43,546 nucleotides of DNA, taken from assembly GCA_038246645.1 (NCBI GenBank), contig JBBRVS010000016.1, positions 1-43,546 of the forward strand. Direction: 5' to 3'. The notes beneath the pieces were generated by a model, which was not told where the DNA came from, made no database searches, and saw only the letters and a list, made by a program, of their open reading frames with translations. Each line of letters begins with the position of its first letter. Positions within the stretch are counted from its first letter, which is position 1. Positions 17,060 to 24,287 of this stretch are shown piece after piece. Both the position numbers and the translations under genes were made by a program. The DNA is from JAHCHG01 sp038246645 (GTDB lineage Bacteria; Acidobacteriota; Blastocatellia; Pyrinomonadales; Pyrinomonadaceae).

Positions 17060-17974
17060 ATGATTGAAATTTTAAGTGAAATTTTTTCAATAGCATTGCT
17101 TTTTTCAACAATTCGTTTTGCCACGCCGCTTATTTTCGCGGCACTCGGCGGAATGTTCTCGGAGCGTTCGGGCGTGATCAATATCGCGCTCGAAGGTTTG
17201 ATGCTCGCCGGCGCATTTACGGCGGCGGTTGTTACGTTTGAAACTTCAAATCCTTTTCTCGGAATGTTTTGCGGAATGTTGGCAGGCGGCGCACTGGCTT
17301 CCGTTTTGGCGATTGCGTGTATCAAATTCGAAGCCGATCAGGTGGTTGCCGGGTTCGGGATAAATATTTTAATGTTCGGACTTCCCGCACTTATCAGCAG
17401 TGCGATCTATGATTCCGCCGGTTCGACGCAGCGGATTGATAAAGAACATCTTTTGCCGACATTTTTCGATATTTCGATTGCTTCCGTTCTGGCGGTCGCG
17501 CTTGTGCCGATTTGCTGGTACGTTTTACTTAAAACGCCTTTCGGTTTGCGGCTGCGGGCGACGGGCGAAAATCCTTCGGCGGCGGATGCGGCGGGCGTAA
17601 ATGTTATCAAAATGCGCTATATGGGCGTAATTATTTCGGGGCTTTTGGCGGCGGCGGGCGGCGCGTATCTGTCAATCGGACAATCTTCGTTTTTTACACG
17701 CGGAATGACAGCCGGACGCGGTTTTATCGCACTCGCCGCGCTTATTCTGGCAAAATGGAAACCCGTTCCGGTTCTGCTCGCGTGTCTGTTTTTCGGGTTT
17801 ACCGAAGCCCTGACGATTCCGCTGGCGAATCTGGAAATATTCGAAGATACAAAAATTCCGGTTCAATTCGTGCAGATAATTCCATACGTTCTAACGATCA
17901 TCGTCTTAGCCGGATTCATCGGTTTATCGCGTGCGCCGAAGGCTCTCGGCATTCCGTATCGCAAGGAAAAGTAA
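17060..17974 (+). CDS. ABC transporter permease, nucleoside type, second subunit (NupC/YufQ-like)
   Basis: 304 residues from the ATG at 17060; an upstream TTG overlapping the preceding gene is in frame but less likely. Family marks are ERSGVINIALEGLMLAGAF (about 42-60), the coupling-loop region RLRATGENPSAADAAG (about 180) and the following GRGFIALAALILAKW. It should pair with the preceding permease to form a heterodimeric channel. Translation is probably coupled to the upstream gene (2-bp gap). The last helices end at FIGLSRAPKALGIPYRKEK. Confidence 0.88.
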   Translation: MIEILSEIFSIALLFSTIRFATPLIFAALGGMFSERSGVINIALEGLMLAGAFTAAVVTFETSNPFLGMFCGMLAGGALASVLAIACIKFEADQVVAGFGINILMFGLPALISSAIYDSAGSTQRIDKEHLLPTFFDISIASVLAVALVPICWYVLLKTPFGLRLRATGENPSAADAAGVNVIKMRYMGVIISGLLAAAGGAYLSIGQSSFFTRGMTAGRGFIALAALILAKWKPVPVLLACLFFGFTEALTIPLANLEIFEDTKIPVQFVQIIPYVLTIIVLAGFIGLSRAPKALGIPYRKEK

Positions 17975-18008
17975 TTGCTTTTGAGGCGGATAAAAGTATT
18001 TTTAAGTT

Positions 18009-18257
18009 ATGGAAACGAAAGTAAAAACGACGATAACAATTTCAAAAGATTTATTAAATGAAGTTGATATTTATGCCAAAGACTACGGCAACCGTTCGGA
18101 ATTTGTTGAAACTGCTTTACGCGATTTGATTGAACGCAAACGGCGACAGCAAAAACCTAAATTAACAAAAGAGGAAGAAATAGAAATTCTTAATCGGATT
18201 GCTTTGGAGCAGCGTAAAGAAATTTTGGAAAACTTAGAAATTCAAGCAGATTTATGA
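18009..18257 (+). CDS. Ribbon-helix-helix antitoxin (MazE-like position)
   Basis: 82 residues. The N-terminal 50 residues form a ribbon-helix-helix DNA-binding fold: beta strand VKTTITISKDLL, helix LLNEVDIYAKDYG, then NRSEFVETALRDLIERKRR. The C-terminal tail (KPKLTKEEEIEILNRI and onward) is a charged helix of the kind that wraps the toxin. It overlaps the toxin gene by four bases (ATGA), so the two are translationally coupled. RHH antitoxins usually repress their own operon. It lies 34 bases after the permease gene. Confidence 0.82.
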   Translation: METKVKTTITISKDLLNEVDIYAKDYGNRSEFVETALRDLIERKRRQQKPKLTKEEEIEILNRIALEQRKEILENLEIQADL

Positions 18258-18583
18258 AACGCGGTGAAATTTACAGAATCAAAAGACCGACCGCACAAGA
18301 CCCTAAAAGATTCCGCACTTATCTCATTGTCAGCCGAAAAGAATTCATCGAAACCATTTATGAAACTGTGATCTGCGCTCCGATTTACACTAATTTTAAT
18401 GGTTTGCCAACAGAAGTTAATGTCGGAATTGACGAAGGTTTAAAACACGACAGCGCGATTCGATGCGATGAACTCATCAGCATTCAAAAATCCAGATTAA
18501 CAAATTTTATCGGCTCGCTATTCGAGCAAAAAATCCAAGAATTAAATCAAGCATTAAAAACAGCACTCGAAATAAACGATTAA
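18254..18583 (+). CDS. PemK/MazF-family endoribonuclease toxin
   Basis: 109 residues of the MazF/PemK fold: MKRGEIYRI opening strand, RFRTYLIVSRKEF (the usual RP-VVS segment, here slightly diverged), VICAPIYTN, EVNVGIDEGLKHDSAIRCDELISIQKSRL, and a C-terminal helix. Toxins of this family cut mRNA at short sequence motifs and are neutralised by the cognate antitoxin, here the overlapping upstream gene. The stop is followed one base later by a copy of the start of pnp, marking the left edge of the hicAB island. Confidence 0.85.
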   Translation: MKRGEIYRIKRPTAQDPKRFRTYLIVSRKEFIETIYETVICAPIYTNFNGLPTEVNVGIDEGLKHDSAIRCDELISIQKSRLTNFIGSLFEQKIQELNQALKTALEIND

Positions 18584-18584
18584 A

Positions 18585-18609
18585 ATGTCATACGAAAAAG
18601 CAAAAGAAA
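18585..18609 (+). pseudogene. Detached copy of the first codons of pnp
   Basis: Reads MSYEKAKE in frame, like the start of the intact pnp at 19474. Nineteen bases are identical (18591-18609 and 19480-19498). The serine codon differs (TCA against AGC). After 18609 the similarity stops and the hicB stop codon begins three bases later. It is best read as the footprint of an insertion, or of a gene-end exchange, at the 5' end of pnp. Confidence 0.7.
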
Positions 18610-18611
18610 TT

Positions 18612-18992
18612 TTATCGACTTGCTTCCAATTTTAGATTTAACAATTGATTAAGCGAAACGCCTTGCTGCAATGCTTCGAGGGCTAATTGACGGTGCATAT
18701 ATTCGGGCATCCGCAAAACGAGGCGACCGCTGAAAGAACGCTTGCCGAAAGGTTCGGGAATCGGTTCGCTGTTTTCCTTTAAGTCCGAAATTACAAAATT
18801 GACAACTTCCTTTATCTCGCGCATCGCTTCTTCCTGCGTGTCGCCGTGTGCGGCTAACGAAGGAAATTCGGCAACGCGGGCAACAAAAGTTTCGTCCTGG
18901 TCAGACCAACCGATGCTGTAAAGATATTGTTCGGCTTTCGGCAAAGTTGTCTGTTTCACTTTTTTGACCTGTTTTTTAGTCGTTTTGTTCAT
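18612..18992 (-). CDS. hicB: HicB family antitoxin
   Basis: 126 residues. The RNase H-like HicB core runs from about 25 to 75 (FVARVAEFPSLAAHGDTQEEAMREI). A ribbon-helix-helix C-terminus follows (RLVLRMPEYMHRQLALEA, then GVSLNQLLNLKL). It should bind HicA and repress the operon through the RHH part. ATG start; its first 17 bases overlap the end of hicA, the usual hicAB order. The pair is transcribed against the surrounding nucleoside operon. Confidence 0.9.
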   Translation of the reverse strand: MNKTTKKQVKKVKQTTLPKAEQYLYSIGWSDQDETFVARVAEFPSLAAHGDTQEEAMREIKEVVNFVISDLKENSEPIPEPFGKRSFSGRLVLRMPEYMHRQLALEALQQGVSLNQLLNLKLEASR

Positions 18993-19260
18993 TTTGCTTA
19001 TCTTTCTCGAGTTCTTTTACTTTTCGCAGAGCGTTAAGAACCTGTTGCACTTGATAAGATTTGGCTTTACTGCCTTTTCCCTTTTGCAAGTTGATTCGCG
19101 GATCGCCTTGCCAGGGAGTTTTAAATATATGATGACTTCCGCTGACGCGATAGTTTCCAAAAAATTGTTCACAAGTTTTCAAAAGTTGAGAGAATCTGAT
19201 TTCTTTAACTTTAATGATGTTTTCAATTGTTTCTTCAAGTAGTTCCAATCTGTTAGGCAT
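18976..19260 (-). CDS. hicA: HicA family toxin
   Basis: 94 residues, a dsRBD-like mRNA interferase. The catalytic histidine lies in the motif GSHHIFKTPW (about residues 40-49), with the family's following basic strand GDPRINLQKGKGSKAKSYQ. Slightly longer than classic HicA because of a lysine-rich tail. Start is ATG 19260. A 9-bp-arm palindrome 54 bases upstream is a good candidate for the HicB operator. Located between pnp and a copied start of pnp, suggesting insertion. Confidence 0.88.
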   Translation of the reverse strand: MPNRLELLEETIENIIKVKEIRFSQLLKTCEQFFGNYRVSGSHHIFKTPWQGDPRINLQKGKGSKAKSYQVQQVLNALRKVKELEKDKQNEQND

Positions 19261-19313
19261 AACTGGCGTATCCTTTTTCCTTTAGGTTTTTCTGTAGGCA
19301 TTTCAGTTAAAAC

Positions 19314-19334
19314 ATTGCATTAAAATAATGCAAT
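19314..19334. promoter_or_regulatory. Palindromic operator candidate upstream of hicA
   Basis: Perfect inverted repeat with arms ATTGCATTA and TAATGCAAT around AAA. It lies 54-74 bases upstream of hicA and 140-160 bases upstream of pnp, in the 213-bp spacer between these divergent genes. RHH-domain HicB proteins bind such palindromes. No convincing -35/-10 pair could be fixed. The assignment is inference from position. Confidence 0.5.
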
Positions 19335-19473
19335 ACTGAAGTTATTCCTTTGAGATGATGTAGATTGGTTTTTCTCTCAAGTAATAATAGTGATATTACA
19401 TTCAGTATCAGTTGTCAATAAATATTTTGATATTTCCTACTGCTCGATATTTATGGTAAAAGATTAAAAATCT

Positions 19474-20346
19474 ATGAGCTACGAAAAAGCAAAAGAAACA
19501 GCGGAATTTATCCGCTCGAAATACGATAAAGAAATCAAAGTCGCGCTCGTTTTGGGCAGCGGTTTGGGCGGATTTGCGAATGAACTGGAAAACGCGGTGA
19601 AAATTCCTTATGAGGAAGTTCCGCATTTTAAGAAATCAACCGTCGAAGGACACGCCGGACAGCTTGTTTTAGGTGAAGTTAATGGCGTTTCGGTTGCGGT
19701 TCAGCAAGGTCGTTTTCATTTTTATGAAGGCTACCGGATGTCGAAGGTGATTTTTCCCGTTCGGGTTTTCGGCGTTTTGGGCATAAAATCTCTGATTTTA
19801 ACAAATGCGGCGGGAAGCGTTGACACGGATTTTAAACAGGGAACTTTGATGCTCATTCGCGATCACATCAATTTGATGGGAATAAATCCTCTGCGCGGCA
19901 AAAACGACGAGCGGTTCGGGGATCGCTTTCCCGATATGACCGAAGTTTATTCGCTTAAATATCAAGACATAGCGATTGCCGCCGCCAGAGAAATGGCGGA
20001 AGAAAAAGCCGAAGCGGAAAAAGAAAGAACGGGCAGAAAACCGGAAATCGAAAGAATTCTGCGGCGCGGAGTTTATTGCGGTCTGTCGGGTCCGAGCTAT
20101 GAAACGCCTTCGGAAATTCGGATGATTCGCTTGCTCGGCGGCGATGCGGTCGGAATGTCAACAGTTCCCGAAGCGATTGCGGCGCGGCAGATGGGAATCA
20201 AGGTCCTGGGAATTTCCTGCATTACCAATCTCGCCGCCGGGATTTCCGATGAATCGATAAATCACGCGGAAGTAATGGAAACAGGGGCAAAGGTCGCGGG
20301 AGTTTTCCAAGAACTTTTGCGGAGAATAATTCCCAAACTAGATTAA
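19474..20346 (+). CDS. Purine nucleoside phosphorylase (trimeric, PunA type)
   Basis: Splits inosine/guanosine-type nucleosides with phosphate into base and ribose-1-phosphate. 290 residues. Family landmarks: LGSGLGGF phosphate loop (about 27-34), TVEGHAGQL (about 55), QGRFHFYEGY (about 79-88), LTNAAGS (about 110), GPSYETPSEIR (about 205) and GMSTVPEA (about 227). A charged stretch of about 20 residues (EEKAEAEKERTGRKPEIER, near 175-195) is inserted relative to the compact family form. The start is placed at the ATG before SYEKAKE, which is itself duplicated at 18585. It leads the salvage genes udk and cdd. Confidence 0.93.
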   Translation: MSYEKAKETAEFIRSKYDKEIKVALVLGSGLGGFANELENAVKIPYEEVPHFKKSTVEGHAGQLVLGEVNGVSVAVQQGRFHFYEGYRMSKVIFPVRVFGVLGIKSLILTNAAGSVDTDFKQGTLMLIRDHINLMGINPLRGKNDERFGDRFPDMTEVYSLKYQDIAIAAAREMAEEKAEAEKERTGRKPEIERILRRGVYCGLSGPSYETPSEIRMIRLLGGDAVGMSTVPEAIAARQMGIKVLGISCITNLAAGISDESINHAEVMETGAKVAGVFQELLRRIIPKLD

Positions 20347-20350
20347 TTAT

Positions 20351-20383
20351 TAGTCCTTGGTCATTAGTCCTTTGTCCTTTGTA
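20351..20383. repeat. Left copy of imperfect inverted repeat flanking the four-helix-bundle gene
   Basis: TAGTCC/TCCTTTGTCCTTTG units here are mirrored by CAAAGGACGAAGGATAAAAG-type units at 20800-20835, which also encode the last residues of the four-helix-bundle protein. The arms are imperfect. This may mark a gene acquired as a unit, or independent spread of a common repeat. Confidence 0.4.
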
Positions 20384-20438
20384 AGAATTTTGTAAGAATT
20401 TGGGTTAGATTTTTACAAATTATTTTGGGAGAAAATTA

Positions 20439-20819
20439 ATGGCGAAAACTAATTTTGAAAATTTACGGGTTTATCAGTTAGCGGAAGATTTAGCCGATGA
20501 GATTTGGAGTATTGTTACCAATTGGGATTCTTTTGCAAAAGATAAGGTTGGAAAACAGCTTGTGCGTTCAGCAGATTCGGTCGGGGCAAATATTGCCGAA
20601 GGCGAAGGTCGCGGAAGTTTTCAGGATAATCGGCGTTTTATAAAAATTTCGAGAGGTTCTTTGCAAGAAACTCAACATTGGCTTCGCCGAGCCTTCAAAC
20701 GTAACCTTTTAACAAAAGAACAAATCGAAACTCTAAAACCGATGGTTCAAAAATTAGCCCCGACTTTGAATGCTTATTTGCGTTCGATCGGCACAACAAA
20801 TTCAAAGGACGAAGGATAA
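20439..20819 (+). CDS. Four-helix bundle protein (TIGR02436 / S23-like family)
   Basis: 126 residues. FENLRVYQLAEDLADEIW, the central QLVRSADSVGANIAEGEGR and the following RFIKISRGSLQETQHWLRRA are diagnostic of the family first seen in 23S rRNA intervening sequences and related to the Avd accessory protein of diversity-generating retroelements. Function is not established; such proteins form pentameric bundles and may bind nucleic acid. No reverse transcriptase is nearby, so no DGR is implied. The last codons (NSKDEG) are made of the CAAAGGACGAAGG repeat. It sits between pnp and udk as an apparent intruder in the salvage operon. Confidence 0.88.
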   Translation: MAKTNFENLRVYQLAEDLADEIWSIVTNWDSFAKDKVGKQLVRSADSVGANIAEGEGRGSFQDNRRFIKISRGSLQETQHWLRRAFKRNLLTKEQIETLKPMVQKLAPTLNAYLRSIGTTNSKDEG

Positions 20820-20839
20820 AAGGCAAAGGACGAACAAGA

Positions 20840-21472
20840 ATGATAATTGGCATATGCGGCGGAACAGGTTCGGGGAAAACGACGATTGCGCGGAAGATCA
20901 TTGAAGCCGTCGGCAGGGAAAGCGTGATCTTGATCGAGCAGGATTCGTACTATCGCAATCTCGAAGATATGCCGCTCGATGAGCGGCATCAGGCGAATTT
21001 CGATCATCTGGACGCGATTGACAGCGATCTTTTGATGAATCACATTAAACGCTTAAAAGGCGGTCAGACGGTCGAAATGCCGGTTTATGATTTTGCCTCG
21101 CACACGCGGAAACAGGAAACCGAACATCTCGAACCGAAACCCGTCGTTCTGGTTGAAGGAATCTTGATCTTTGCCGAACCGCGCATTTTGGAACTGCTCG
21201 ACATCAAAGTTTTTGTGGACACACCGGACGATATTCGGTTCATCAGAAGATTAAAGCGCGACATCACCGAACGCGGCAGAACGGTCGAATCGGTTATCGC
21301 GCAGTATTATGCAACCGTTCGCCCGATGCATTTTGAATTTGTCGAAAATTCAAAACGCTATGCCGACATAATTATTCCCGAAGGCGGAAATTCCGACATC
21401 GGCATCGAACTTCTGTGCGGAAAGATCCGCGAAGAAGTCAGCCGTCAATGGTCGGCGGGAAGCGGGCAGTAG
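20840..21472 (+). CDS. udk: Uridine/cytidine kinase
   Basis: Phosphorylates uridine and cytidine to UMP and CMP. 210 residues, the normal length. Walker A GGTGSGKTT (residues 7-15), the LIEQDSYY strand (about 31), nucleoside-binding FDHLDAID (about 51-58), PVYDFASHTR (about 74-83), VLVEGILIF Walker B-like strand (about 101) and the lid RRLKRDITERGR (about 130-141). The start overlaps no other gene and follows the four-helix-bundle gene by 20 bases. The salvage partner cdd follows by 34 bases. Confidence 0.95.
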   Translation: MIIGICGGTGSGKTTIARKIIEAVGRESVILIEQDSYYRNLEDMPLDERHQANFDHLDAIDSDLLMNHIKRLKGGQTVEMPVYDFASHTRKQETEHLEPKPVVLVEGILIFAEPRILELLDIKVFVDTPDDIRFIRRLKRDITERGRTVESVIAQYYATVRPMHFEFVENSKRYADIIIPEGGNSDIGIELLCGKIREEVSRQWSAGSGQ

Positions 21473-21506
21473 CGATTTTGGATTTTAGATTTTGGATTGT
21501 TTTTTG

Positions 21507-21914
21507 ATGAAAATTTCAGTTGAAGAAAAAGAAGAATTGATAAAAGCGGCGCGGGACGTGCGCGAAAAAGCGTATGCGCCGTATTCGAATTTTAAGGTCG
21601 GCGCGGCGGTTCGCACTAAAGACGGAAAAATTTATACGGGCTGCAATGTTGAAAATGCGGTTTACGGCGCAACCGCCTGCGCCGAACGCGTGGCGATCTG
21701 GAAGGCTGTTTCCGAAGGCGAAAAGGAATTTTCGCACATCGCGATTGTAGCGGATACGCAGGAATTAACGCCGCCGTGCGGCATCTGCCGGCAGGTCATC
21801 TGGGAAATCTGCGGCGATATTGCGGTTACATTTGCCAATTTAAATGATAAAAATGAAACTTTGCAGGTGACAAAGTTACTGCCGCGGGCATTTGACGGGA
21901 AATTTTTAAAGTAG
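21507..21914 (+). CDS. cdd: Cytidine deaminase
   Basis: Converts cytidine/deoxycytidine to uridine/deoxyuridine. 135 residues, the homotetrameric short form. AYAPYSNFKVGAA (about 22-34), GCNVENA (about 46-52), the zinc and catalytic motif ACAERVA (about 58-64, Cys and Glu) and PPCGICRQVIWE (about 88-99, two Zn cysteines) are intact. I chose ATG 21507; a TTG five codons upstream is in frame but lies in a T-rich spacer. Together with udk it lets the cell enter imported cytidine into the uracil pool. Confidence 0.95.
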   Translation: MKISVEEKEELIKAARDVREKAYAPYSNFKVGAAVRTKDGKIYTGCNVENAVYGATACAERVAIWKAVSEGEKEFSHIAIVADTQELTPPCGICRQVIWEICGDIAVTFANLNDKNETLQVTKLLPRAFDGKFLK

Positions 21915-21922
21915 AATTTATA

Positions 21923-22708
21923 ATGAGCAATTTTGAAGAAAAAATAAGCAATCTCGATCTAAGTCTTTTCGAGAAAATACAGAGTCAATCGGTTGATGAA
22001 GACAAGCAATCGCTCCTGGCGTGCCAGTTTGCGGTGCGTTCACTCGTGCCGGATTACAATTATCTGGAAATCGGTTCTTACCTCGGCGGAAGCATTCAGC
22101 CGCATCTGCTCGATGATAAATGCCGGAAAATTTATTCGATTGATAAACGCCCGCTAAGTCAGCCGGATGAACGCGGCGTTGATTATACTTATTTGAATAA
22201 TTCGACCGAAAGAATGCTCGATCTTCTGGGAACGGTCGCGCCGGATAAAATGGACAAAGTTATCACGATTGACGGCGATACGGGCGAAATCGGCGCAGAT
22301 GAAGTTAAATCAAAAATCCAACTTTGTTTTATAGACGGCGAGCATACCGATTATGCCGCGCTTCGGGATTTTAAGTTTTGCCTTGATGTTTTGGGCGAAA
22401 ACGGCGCGATTCTTTTTCACGATGCCGTAATTACCTATAACGGAATTGCCGACTGTATCGAATATCTGAAGGAAAAAGGAATTAAATTCCGCGCGTATAA
22501 TCTTCCCGCGATAGTTTTTGCCGTTGAGATCGGCGATTTTCCGCTGCATAAAAGTCCGCCGGTTCTCGATCGGCTTTTAAATAATTACACAGGTTATCTC
22601 TATTCTTTGCAATACAATGACTATTACCGGCAATTTGCCAACAAAACGCCTTTTCGCTTTTATCGAAAGATGATGACAAAGTGGAAAGGCTTGAACAAAT
22701 TTGAATAA
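21923..22708 (+). CDS. Class I SAM-dependent methyltransferase (family 24 type)
   Basis: 261 residues. The SAM-binding motif I is YLEIGSYLGGS (about 49-59), followed by an acidic strand end IYSIDKRPL (about 72), a motif near IQLCFIDGEHTDYAALRDF (about 131-149) and GAILFHDA (about 160-167). The HDA/DGEHTY pattern is typical of Methyltransf_24 proteins, many acting on glycans or secondary metabolites. The substrate cannot be told. It starts 8 bases after cdd, so it is co-transcribed, but no nucleoside link is evident. Confidence 0.82.
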   Translation: MSNFEEKISNLDLSLFEKIQSQSVDEDKQSLLACQFAVRSLVPDYNYLEIGSYLGGSIQPHLLDDKCRKIYSIDKRPLSQPDERGVDYTYLNNSTERMLDLLGTVAPDKMDKVITIDGDTGEIGADEVKSKIQLCFIDGEHTDYAALRDFKFCLDVLGENGAILFHDAVITYNGIADCIEYLKEKGIKFRAYNLPAIVFAVEIGDFPLHKSPPVLDRLLNNYTGYLYSLQYNDYYRQFANKTPFRFYRKMMTKWKGLNKFE

Positions 22709-22756
22709 ACATCCGTAAGTGTTGATTTTCAAAGCGCATTTGATGTAAATTTCAGT

Positions 22757-24154
22757 ATGAAAAGTTTATTTTTTATTTTTAGTTTCCTGCTTTTGTTTCT
22801 ACCGCAAACGAATCTTGCCCAAAAGAAAATGATTGATTTAATTGTGCGCGGCGGCACGGTCGTGACGATGGATGCGGAAAAACGTCTGATCGAAAACGGC
22901 GCGGTTGCCGTTGAAAACGGGGCGATTATCGCCGTCGGAACTTCCGCCGAAATCAACAATAAATTCCGCTCCGAACAAACCGTTGAGGCGAGCGGAAAAA
23001 TTATCATTCCCGGTTTGATCAATACGCACACGCACGTGCCGATGACGCTTTTTCGCGGAATTGCCGACGATCTCGATTTGCAGGAATGGCTGACGAGATA
23101 CATCTTTCCGGCGGAAGCGAAAAACGTGACGGAAGATTTCGTCCGCGCCGGCACAAGGCTCGGACTTGCCGAAATGATTCGCGGCGGCACGACCACCTAT
23201 TGCGATATGTATTATTTTGAAGATGCCATCGCCGACGAAACCTTCAAAGCCGGAATGCGCGGAGTTTTGGGGCAGACGATCATTGATTTTCCCGCGCCCG
23301 ACAATAAAACCTGGGAAGAAGGAATTAAATATACCGAAAAATTCGTTAAAAAATGGCAGTCGAATCCGCTAATCGTTCCGGCAATCGCGCCGCACTCGCC
23401 TTATACCGTGAGCGAAGCGCATCTTAAAGAATCTAAAAGTTTGTCCGATAAGTTAAATGCGCCGCTCGTTATGCACCTGGCGGAAGCCGAAACCGAAACC
23501 GAATTTATCACGCAGAAACACGCGGGTTTGCGACCGATCGAATTCGTCGAAAAAATCGGTTTTTTGAGCGATAAACTGATCGCCGCGCACGTCGTTCAGG
23601 CGAACGAAAAAGAATTGGCGATTTTGAAAAAGCATAATGTCGGCATCGCGCATTGTCCGCAATCGAATATGAAACTTGCGGCGGGCGTTGCGCCCGTTCC
23701 GCTGATGTTAAAGATGGATTTAGCGGTCGGTTTGGGAACAGACGGCGCGGCTTCGAATAATGATCTGAGCATCTGGGAAGAAATGGACACGGCGGCGAAG
23801 CTGCACAAACTGTTTTCAGGCGATCCGAAGGTCGTGTCCGCCTTTGAAGCGTTTGAAATGGCAACGATTCGCGGCGCACGCGCCCTGCATCTGGAAAATA
23901 AAATCGGTTCGCTCGAAGCGGGAAAACGCGCCGATATCGTTATTGTTGACTTTGAAGATTTGAGCCAAACGCCTTATTTTAACGTCTATTCGCATCTCGT
24001 CTATGCGACGAAAGCACATAACGTCCGGGACGTAATTATTGACGGAAAAATAATAATGCGTAATCGAAACTTGATTACTTTGAATGAAAGCGGTATAAAA
24101 AAAGACGCAAACGCATATCGTCTAAAAATCATCAATAGTTTATCGAATCCATAG
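22757..24154 (+). CDS. Exported amidohydrolase, MtaD/SAH-deaminase type
   Basis: 465 residues. After a signal peptide (1-22, ending TNLAQ), the composite beta domain and TIM barrel follow the 5'-methylthioadenosine/S-adenosylhomocysteine deaminase family. Metal site HTHVPMTLFRG is near residue 92, then the glutamate strand HLAEAETE (about 240), HCPQSNMKLAAGVAP (about 299-313) and the catalytic aspartate in LGTDGAASNNDLSIWEEM (about 327-344). MtaD enzymes are normally cytosolic; an export signal places this one in the periplasm or outer membrane side. Placed at the end of the salvage cluster, it may deaminate external adenosine-like nucleosides before import. The exact substrate is uncertain. 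Confidence 0.87.
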   Translation: MKSLFFIFSFLLLFLPQTNLAQKKMIDLIVRGGTVVTMDAEKRLIENGAVAVENGAIIAVGTSAEINNKFRSEQTVEASGKIIIPGLINTHTHVPMTLFRGIADDLDLQEWLTRYIFPAEAKNVTEDFVRAGTRLGLAEMIRGGTTTYCDMYYFEDAIADETFKAGMRGVLGQTIIDFPAPDNKTWEEGIKYTEKFVKKWQSNPLIVPAIAPHSPYTVSEAHLKESKSLSDKLNAPLVMHLAEAETETEFITQKHAGLRPIEFVEKIGFLSDKLIAAHVVQANEKELAILKKHNVGIAHCPQSNMKLAAGVAPVPLMLKMDLAVGLGTDGAASNNDLSIWEEMDTAAKLHKLFSGDPKVVSAFEAFEMATIRGARALHLENKIGSLEAGKRADIVIVDFEDLSQTPYFNVYSHLVYATKAHNVRDVIIDGKIIMRNRNLITLNESGIKKDANAYRLKIINSLSNP

Positions 24155-24178
24155 AGCAAGTCTTGAAATACTTGCTCT
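24153..24178 (+). other. Hairpin after the amidohydrolase gene
   Basis: Perfect 9-bp arms AGAGCAAGT and ACTTGCTCT with an 8-base loop, starting at the stop codon of the amidohydrolase gene. There is no T-run, so it is not a typical intrinsic terminator. It may slow RNA decay or aid Rho-dependent ending of the cluster. Confidence 0.5.
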
Positions 24179-24287
24179 GAAACGGCTTTTCAAAGCATAA
24201 TAAACGGATTATCACAAGCAGTTATAAGCCTTTGCGGGTTTTCGGCTTCAAATTTCAATTTCTAAAAAAGAGGTAAAAAAAAGAGAA

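Noticed and set aside
20439..20819. Diversity-generating retroelement suggested by the Avd-like four-helix-bundle protein
   Set aside because: No reverse transcriptase, template repeat or variable C-type lectin gene in the window.
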